Source: Roseivirga sp. UBA6061 (lineage in GTDB: Bacteria > Bacteroidota > Bacteroidia > Cytophagales > Cyclobacteriaceae). From it: a stretch of DNA of 19,266 nucleotides. A model generated the notes under the pieces. The model was not told the origin of the DNA and did no database searches. It saw only the letters and a program-made list of their open reading frames with translations. The position numbers and the translations under genes were made by a program. This document shows positions 16,301-19,266 of the stretch, in pieces (positions within the stretch are counted from its first letter, which is position 1; each line of letters starts with the position of its first letter). Location: the NCBI GenBank assembly GCA_002427745.1, contig DIYF01000033.1, positions 1 through 19,266 of the forward strand, given 5' to 3'.

Positions 16301-19266
16301 CAAACAACTGGATTAAACTTTCTCATAGGTACGAATATCAGCTCAGGCAGGGCTACAACCCTTGTTTCAAGGACTGGTCCTGCTACGATTAACGTTACAG
16401 CCGACCCTACCGGGAATACTGAATATAGCATAGAAGTGTATGGTGACAGAAGTCAAAGTGGTGCGATTCAATATGAAATTCAGGTAACAGGTGCGGCTCT
16501 GGGGGGAGTTGCAGGACTTTCTACATCATCATTTACGCTGACCAATGCCACATTAGATAATTTGGTAGAAGGAAACGACAACACCTATACTGCAGATGTA
16601 ACACCGTTAGCGGATGGTGTTATTGAGGTGTCTTTAGCCGCAGATGTGGTGGATGATGTCTTGGGTAATGGCAACACCGTTTCCAATACACTAATGCTTA
16701 CGTATGATGCTACCGATCCCGTATTTACTTCTGGTACCGTTGAAAACTTTGCCGAGAATGGTACCGGTACAGCTCATACCATAGCGGCTACAGATGCCAG
16801 CGCTTTGACTTATAGTCTTGGCACAGGTAATGATGAAGCACTATTCAATATTGATGGCGCAACAGGTGTGGTCACCTTTATTGCAGCACCTGACTTTGAG
16901 AACCCTGCTGATGGGAATGTAGACAACGCTTATGTCATCAATGTGATCGCGACCGATGCCGGTACGAATGCTATCAATCAGGATGTGACTATTACCGTGA
17001 CGGATGTAGCGAGTGAGGATGCAGTAGGCCCTGTATTCACCTCAGGTACTGCGGAAACCTTTTCCGAGAATGGAAACGGAACAGCACATACGGCAATGGC
17101 TACTGATGATAGTAATTTTACCTACGGTTTGGGCAATAGCAACGATGAGGCGCTATTCAACATTGATGCTAATACCGGGGTACTCACTTTTATTAACACA
17201 CCCGACTTTGAGAGCCCGGGAGATGGTAATGCTGATAACGCCTACATAGTAGAAATCAAAGCTATTGATCAGTTCAACAACGAGACTTCCAGGACAGTCA
17301 CTATCACCGTCACGGATGTGGATGAAATTCTGCCAGTCTTTACCTCTGCAACGGCCATCAACTTCGCTGAGAATGGTACTGGCACCGCCTACACAGTCGT
17401 GGCTACTGATGCCAATGCCCTGACCTATGCTTTAGGTAGTGGCAATGATGAAGGACTCTTCGATATCAGTGGGGGAGTAATCACCTTCAAAAACGCTCCC
17501 GACTTTGAAGCACCAGGGGATGCTGATACCAATAATGACTATGTCATCGAAGTACAGGCCAACGATGGGCTAAACACGGCCAGTCAGACAGTGACCATTA
17601 CGGTTACGGATATAGACGAGATTTTACCGGTCTTCACTTCGGGTACCCTGATCAGCTTTAATGAAAATGACAATGCCCTTGTACAGACCGTAGTCGCTAA
17701 TGATGCCAATCCATTGACCTATGGTTTGGGCTCTGGAAATGACGAGGCTTTGTTCAATATAGTCCCCAATACCGGAGTCTTGACTTTTGTTACTCCACCA
17801 GACTTTGAAACCCCTGGAGATGCCAATACTGACAATAACTATATAGTAGAAGTGACGGCCGATGACGGACTGAACCTGGCAAGCCAGACCATTACCATTA
17901 CAGTAATAGATATAGACGAGATCTTACCGGTCTTTACTTCCTCTACTGCGGTCAATTTTGCTGAAAACGGCAATGATCCGGTTCAAACGGTAGCAGCTAC
18001 TGATGCTAACCCATTGACTTATGGCCTGGGTACAGGCAACGATGAGGCTTCCTTTGGTATTGATCCAATTAATGGGAAATTAAACTTCGTCACAGCGCCT
18101 GACTTTGAATCTCCAGCTGATGCTGATACTAACAATGCTTATGTAGTAGAGGTTACCGCCAATGATGGAACGAACGAAGTGAAGCAAACGGTGATTATCA
18201 CTGTGACCGATGTAGACGAAATCTTACCGGTCTTCACTTCGGGCACGGCCGTCAACTTCGCTGAGAATGGTACGGGTACGGCCTATACAGTCGCTGCTAC
18301 GGATGCCAATGCCCTGACCTATGCTTTAGGTAGTGGCAATGATGAAGCACTCTTCGATATCAGCGGGGGAGTCGTTACCTTCAAAAATGCCCCTGACTTT
18401 GAAGCACCAGGAGATGGCGATACCAATAACGACTATGTCATCGAAGTACAGGCCAACGATGGGCTGAACACGGCCAGTCAGACAGTGACTATTACGGTTA
18501 CGGATATAGACGAGATCCTACCGGTCTTCACTTCGGGCACGGCCGTGAACTTTGCAGAGAATGGTACAGGCACAGCCTATACAGTCGCTGCTACGGATGC
18601 TAATGCCCTGACCTATGCTCTGGGTACGGGCAATGACGAGTCCCTCTTCGATATCAGTGGGGGAGTTGTGACTTTTAAAAACGCTCCTGACTTTGAAGCA
18701 CCAGGGGATGCTGATACCAATAACGACTATGTAATCGAAGTACAGGCTAATGATGGGTTAAACACAGCCAGTCAGACAGTGACCATTACGGTTACGGATA
18801 TAGACGAGATCTTACCGGTCTTCACTTCGGGCACAGCGGTCAACTTCGCTGAGAATGGTACAGGCACAGCCTATACAGTCGCGGCTACCGATGCCAATGC
18901 CCTGACCTATGCTTTGGGTACGGGTAATGACGAATCACTCTTCAATATCAGTGGGGGAGTCATCACCTTCAAAAACGCTCCTGACTTTGAAGCACCAGGG
19001 GATGGCGATACCAATAACGACTACGTCATTGAAGTACAGGCCAACGATGGGCTGAACACGGCTAGCCAGACAGTGACTATCACAGTGACGGATGTACAAG
19101 AGGATGTTACCCCACCAGCCAAACCTGTGATTACGGGAATCAGTAATGACACCGGTAGCAGTGATAGTGATGGAGTAACCAAAGATAAAACGATCAGGAT
19201 TAACGGAACATCCGAAGCCAATACGACAGTAGAGGTGTCCAGTCAACATGGTTTTATCCGGAGCAC
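13376..19266 (+). CDS. Giant surface protein 3 (incomplete): NHL propeller, Big_12 with PPC inserts, cadherin-like array
   Basis: The frame is open from ATG 13376 to the window end (1963 codons and no stop), so the 3' end lies outside. The signal peptide has a long n-region, the core LTVLSFLLVMPFTAL and a cut near LC|Q (residue 42). Order: a VCBS/cadherin-like domain (residues about 44-177; VTEDTESNVD, DINAYLD, YTGGNNIFGN, ITGVNDDP), a He_PIG-like Ig fold interrupted by a six-bladed NHL propeller (nt 14060-14935), a cadherin-like domain (from 15056), two Big_12-like domains each interrupted by a PPC-like domain (15355-16714), eight cadherin-like domains (16715-19102) and the start of an Ig-like unit (VTPPAKPVITGISNDTG, from 19103). 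The shared family suggests that Ig-like units, a Big_12 domain and a T9SS tail follow beyond the window. No enzymatic motif is seen; a calcium-dependent adhesin or matrix protein is inferred. The palindrome cluster about 100 bp upstream suggests control by the neighbouring LuxR-type regulators. Confidence 0.93.
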   Translation, partial: MNSYLPEILYLFLDAKKLLSFRYGKSLTVLSFLLVMPFTALCQNNNPTATGIPASITVTEDTESNVDMGTTVFGDDDSATITVTLTVNGGTFSQPIDGAGTGGGVTEMLISSTVITLEGSPLDINAYLDVASNIKYTGGNNIFGNNAATITVIANDGEGSGDVNLGTVNINITGVNDDPTFISTPISETIGTGDEYSSIAAVADPDFDDIDFSGSVLPFWLSLNAQPGLNVTEFAGSGTFGRLDGTGTNAEFESPQSLTVDPSGNIYVSGANSDVRKITPEGVVTTVIPVEAGFSGIRGLVSDSQGNIFILEANGYAIHKLLPDGTHAVFAGTRGTFGVQDGTGTNALIRSVDDIVIDGHDNIYFVDDDVTVPTRNIRKITPAGVVTTEFSTTDLQFPPNKRNTAYHSDGYLLITDRSNDRLLKYDITTKVISLFKQLDFEPFGVVVHPSGKILVSAIDEGKIHLVDENNVSELAGGAGSFGDGVGAQASIAAPKDMSIGLNGEIYLAHANRVRRLDLVSQAILSASAPEEGTHNITIQGSDGNGGVIDHDYTITVVDDVPPVFTSASSVNYTENGTGVAYTATADENVTFSLGNSKDEALFSLANGNEISFVNSPDFDVPLDGTDGVDRDNVYVIDVVATDAALNTTTLQVSITVTERDATAPTVIITTDEEDPSSSSSFEIQITFSEGVTSNLGSGVPVIEEAGTNNSPTDAGTILVTEVSTLKGTVDAFDFDVWVLGQVSGTVTFQTSDQLSVSAIRYDNEGYVGGSDVRDADFRGGGTASFTGDGIGYYAISIGSTNRLFTTYELNMSGDGLTASPGALSADMFTLTNATVDNISSVSRTLYTADVTPIADGAVSVALGAGVVQDDAGNDLIASDALTLTHDLTGPAVTISTEEPGTTNSSGFEILIDFSEPISTEVALSTLNETETNDRWGSSGIQTVSAPSILKGSVSSNRDRDIWYLGNISGELKIETQTTGLNFLIGTNISSGRATTLVSRTGPATINVTADPTGNTEYSIEVYGDRSQSGAIQYEIQVTGAALGGVAGLSTSSFTLTNATLDNLVEGNDNTYTADVTPLADGVIEVSLAADVVDDVLGNGNTVSNTLMLTYDATDPVFTSGTVENFAENGTGTAHTIAATDASALTYSLGTGNDEALFNIDGATGVVTFIAAPDFENPADGNVDNAYVINVIATDAGTNAINQDVTITVTDVASEDAVGPVFTSGTAETFSENGNGTAHTAMATDDSNFTYGLGNSNDEALFNIDANTGVLTFINTPDFESPGDGNADNAYIVEIKAIDQFNNETSRTVTITVTDVDEILPVFTSATAINFAENGTGTAYTVVATDANALTYALGSGNDEGLFDISGGVITFKNAPDFEAPGDADTNNDYVIEVQANDGLNTASQTVTITVTDIDEILPVFTSGTLISFNENDNALVQTVVANDANPLTYGLGSGNDEALFNIVPNTGVLTFVTPPDFETPGDANTDNNYIVEVTADDGLNLASQTITITVIDIDEILPVFTSSTAVNFAENGNDPVQTVAATDANPLTYGLGTGNDEASFGIDPINGKLNFVTAPDFESPADADTNNAYVVEVTANDGTNEVKQTVIITVTDVDEILPVFTSGTAVNFAENGTGTAYTVAATDANALTYALGSGNDEALFDISGGVVTFKNAPDFEAPGDGDTNNDYVIEVQANDGLNTASQTVTITVTDIDEILPVFTSGTAVNFAENGTGTAYTVAATDANALTYALGTGNDESLFDISGGVVTFKNAPDFEAPGDADTNNDYVIEVQANDGLNTASQTVTITVTDIDEILPVFTSGTAVNFAENGTGTAYTVAATDANALTYALGTGNDESLFNISGGVITFKNAPDFEAPGDGDTNNDYVIEVQANDGLNTASQTVTITVTDVQEDVTPPAKPVITGISNDTGSSDSDGVTKDKTIRINGTSEANTTVEVSSQHGFIRS
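14060..14935 (+). repeat. NHL propeller of surface protein 3 (six blades, partly diverged)
   Basis: Blades 1 (FAGSGTFGRLDGTGTNAEF), 3 and 6 keep the NHL pattern. Blades 2, 4 and 5 have lost the AGSG..DGTGT part and are shortened. The array lies between LPFWLSL (about 14026) and AILSASAPEEGTHNITI (about 14939), the same flank types as the propellers of surface protein 2. Confidence 0.8.
15457..15846 (+). other. PPC-like domain nested in first Big_12-like domain of surface protein 3
   Basis: After ITFSEGVTSN the sequence turns into GTNNSPTDAG, LKGTV, DFDVWVL, GYYAISIG and YELNMSG. That is the order of motifs in bacterial pre-peptidase C-terminal (PPC) domains. It then returns to the Big_12 pattern with DMFTLTNATVDN and GVVQDDAGNDLIAS. 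The insert is about 130 residues. Boundaries are approximate. Confidence 0.6.
16135..16515 (+). other. PPC-like domain nested in second Big_12-like domain of surface protein 3
   Basis: Following IDFSEPISTEV comes NETETND, LKGSVSSNRDRDIWYLGN, YSIEVYGD and YEIQVTG, again the PPC motif order. The Big_12 pattern then resumes at SFTLTNATLDN and DVVDDVLGNGNTVSN. The insertion point matches that of the first insert, but the two inserts are strongly diverged from each other. Confidence 0.6.
16715..19102 (+). repeat. Array of eight cadherin-like domains in surface protein 3
   Basis: Domains start at about 16715, 17027, 17330, 17624, 17924, 18224, 18518 and 18812. Each has PVFTSGTAVNFAENGTGTAY, a DANALTYALG strand, NDE.LF, a PDFE.PGD.DT.N.Y acidic motif and TVTITVTD. 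Units at 17330, 18224, 18518 and 18812 are 294 bp (the last about 291) and nearly identical at the DNA level. Those at 17624 and 17924 are 300 bp and more diverged. The array is a likely site of unequal recombination and assembly error. Confidence 0.9.

Noticed and set aside
13753..16431. Minus-strand open frames within surface protein 3
   Set aside because: All lie opposite a continuous + frame with clear domains; their products show only complements of the repeats.
16715..19102. CRISPR-like or satellite array
   Set aside because: The repeats are about 300 bp, in frame and encode cadherin-like domains.

Overview
This window looks like the accessory surface-protein region of a Bacteroidota bacterium, most likely a marine or environmental Cytophagales-type species. 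The evidence is three giant secreted proteins, two with a visible type IX secretion (T9SS) type A sorting domain at the C-terminus; a periplasmic-propeller/Y_Y_Y hybrid histidine kinase of the kind almost confined to this phylum; and the absence of Shine-Dalgarno signals before the genes. The genus cannot be fixed from the sequence. All genes are on the + strand.

Layout: (1) 1-1218 is the 3' end of giant surface protein 1 (Ig-like repeats, a Big_12-like domain, a T9SS tail), closed by a terminator at 1276-1307. (2) 1219-1765 is non-coding. (3) 1766-8557 is complete giant surface protein 2 (2263 aa): signal peptide, three six-bladed NHL propellers, cadherin-like repeats, four Ig-like units of exactly 303 bp, a Big_12-like domain and a T9SS tail, followed by a near copy of the first terminator. 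(4) 8826-12692 is a one-protein hybrid two-component system (periplasmic propeller, Y_Y_Y, TM, HisKA, HATPase, REC) ending in a LuxR/GerE-type HTH rather than the usual AraC type. (5) About 12940-13194 is a small HTH-only LuxR-type ORF without an ATG start. Strong inverted repeats built from CTACCCAG/CTGGGTAG lie on both sides of it. (6) 13376 to the window end is giant surface protein 3 (at least 1963 aa, incomplete): signal peptide, VCBS/cadherin-like domain, one NHL propeller, two Big_12-like domains, nine cadherin-like domains and the start of an Ig-like unit of the same family as in proteins 1 and 2.

The most striking point is architectural. The NHL propellers appear to be inserted inside He_PIG-type Ig folds, between the 'LPAWLS' strand and the 'LSGDP' strand, in all four cases. 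In protein 3, two PPC-like domains appear to be inserted in the same loop of two Big_12 folds; proteins 1 and 2 carry the uninterrupted version of that fold. The family therefore seems to be built by nesting whole domains inside Ig-fold loops as well as by tandem repetition.

Inferred working model: the hybrid kinase senses a periplasmic cue. It and the small HTH protein share nearly identical recognition helices (ISRNTVKFH) and may act on the CTACCCAG palindromes to control the small regulator and surface protein 3. The three paralogues share 3' modules, one pair extending past the stop codon through the terminator, which points to duplication or gene conversion. No enzymes, transporters, tRNAs, rRNAs, insertion sequences or CRISPR arrays were seen.
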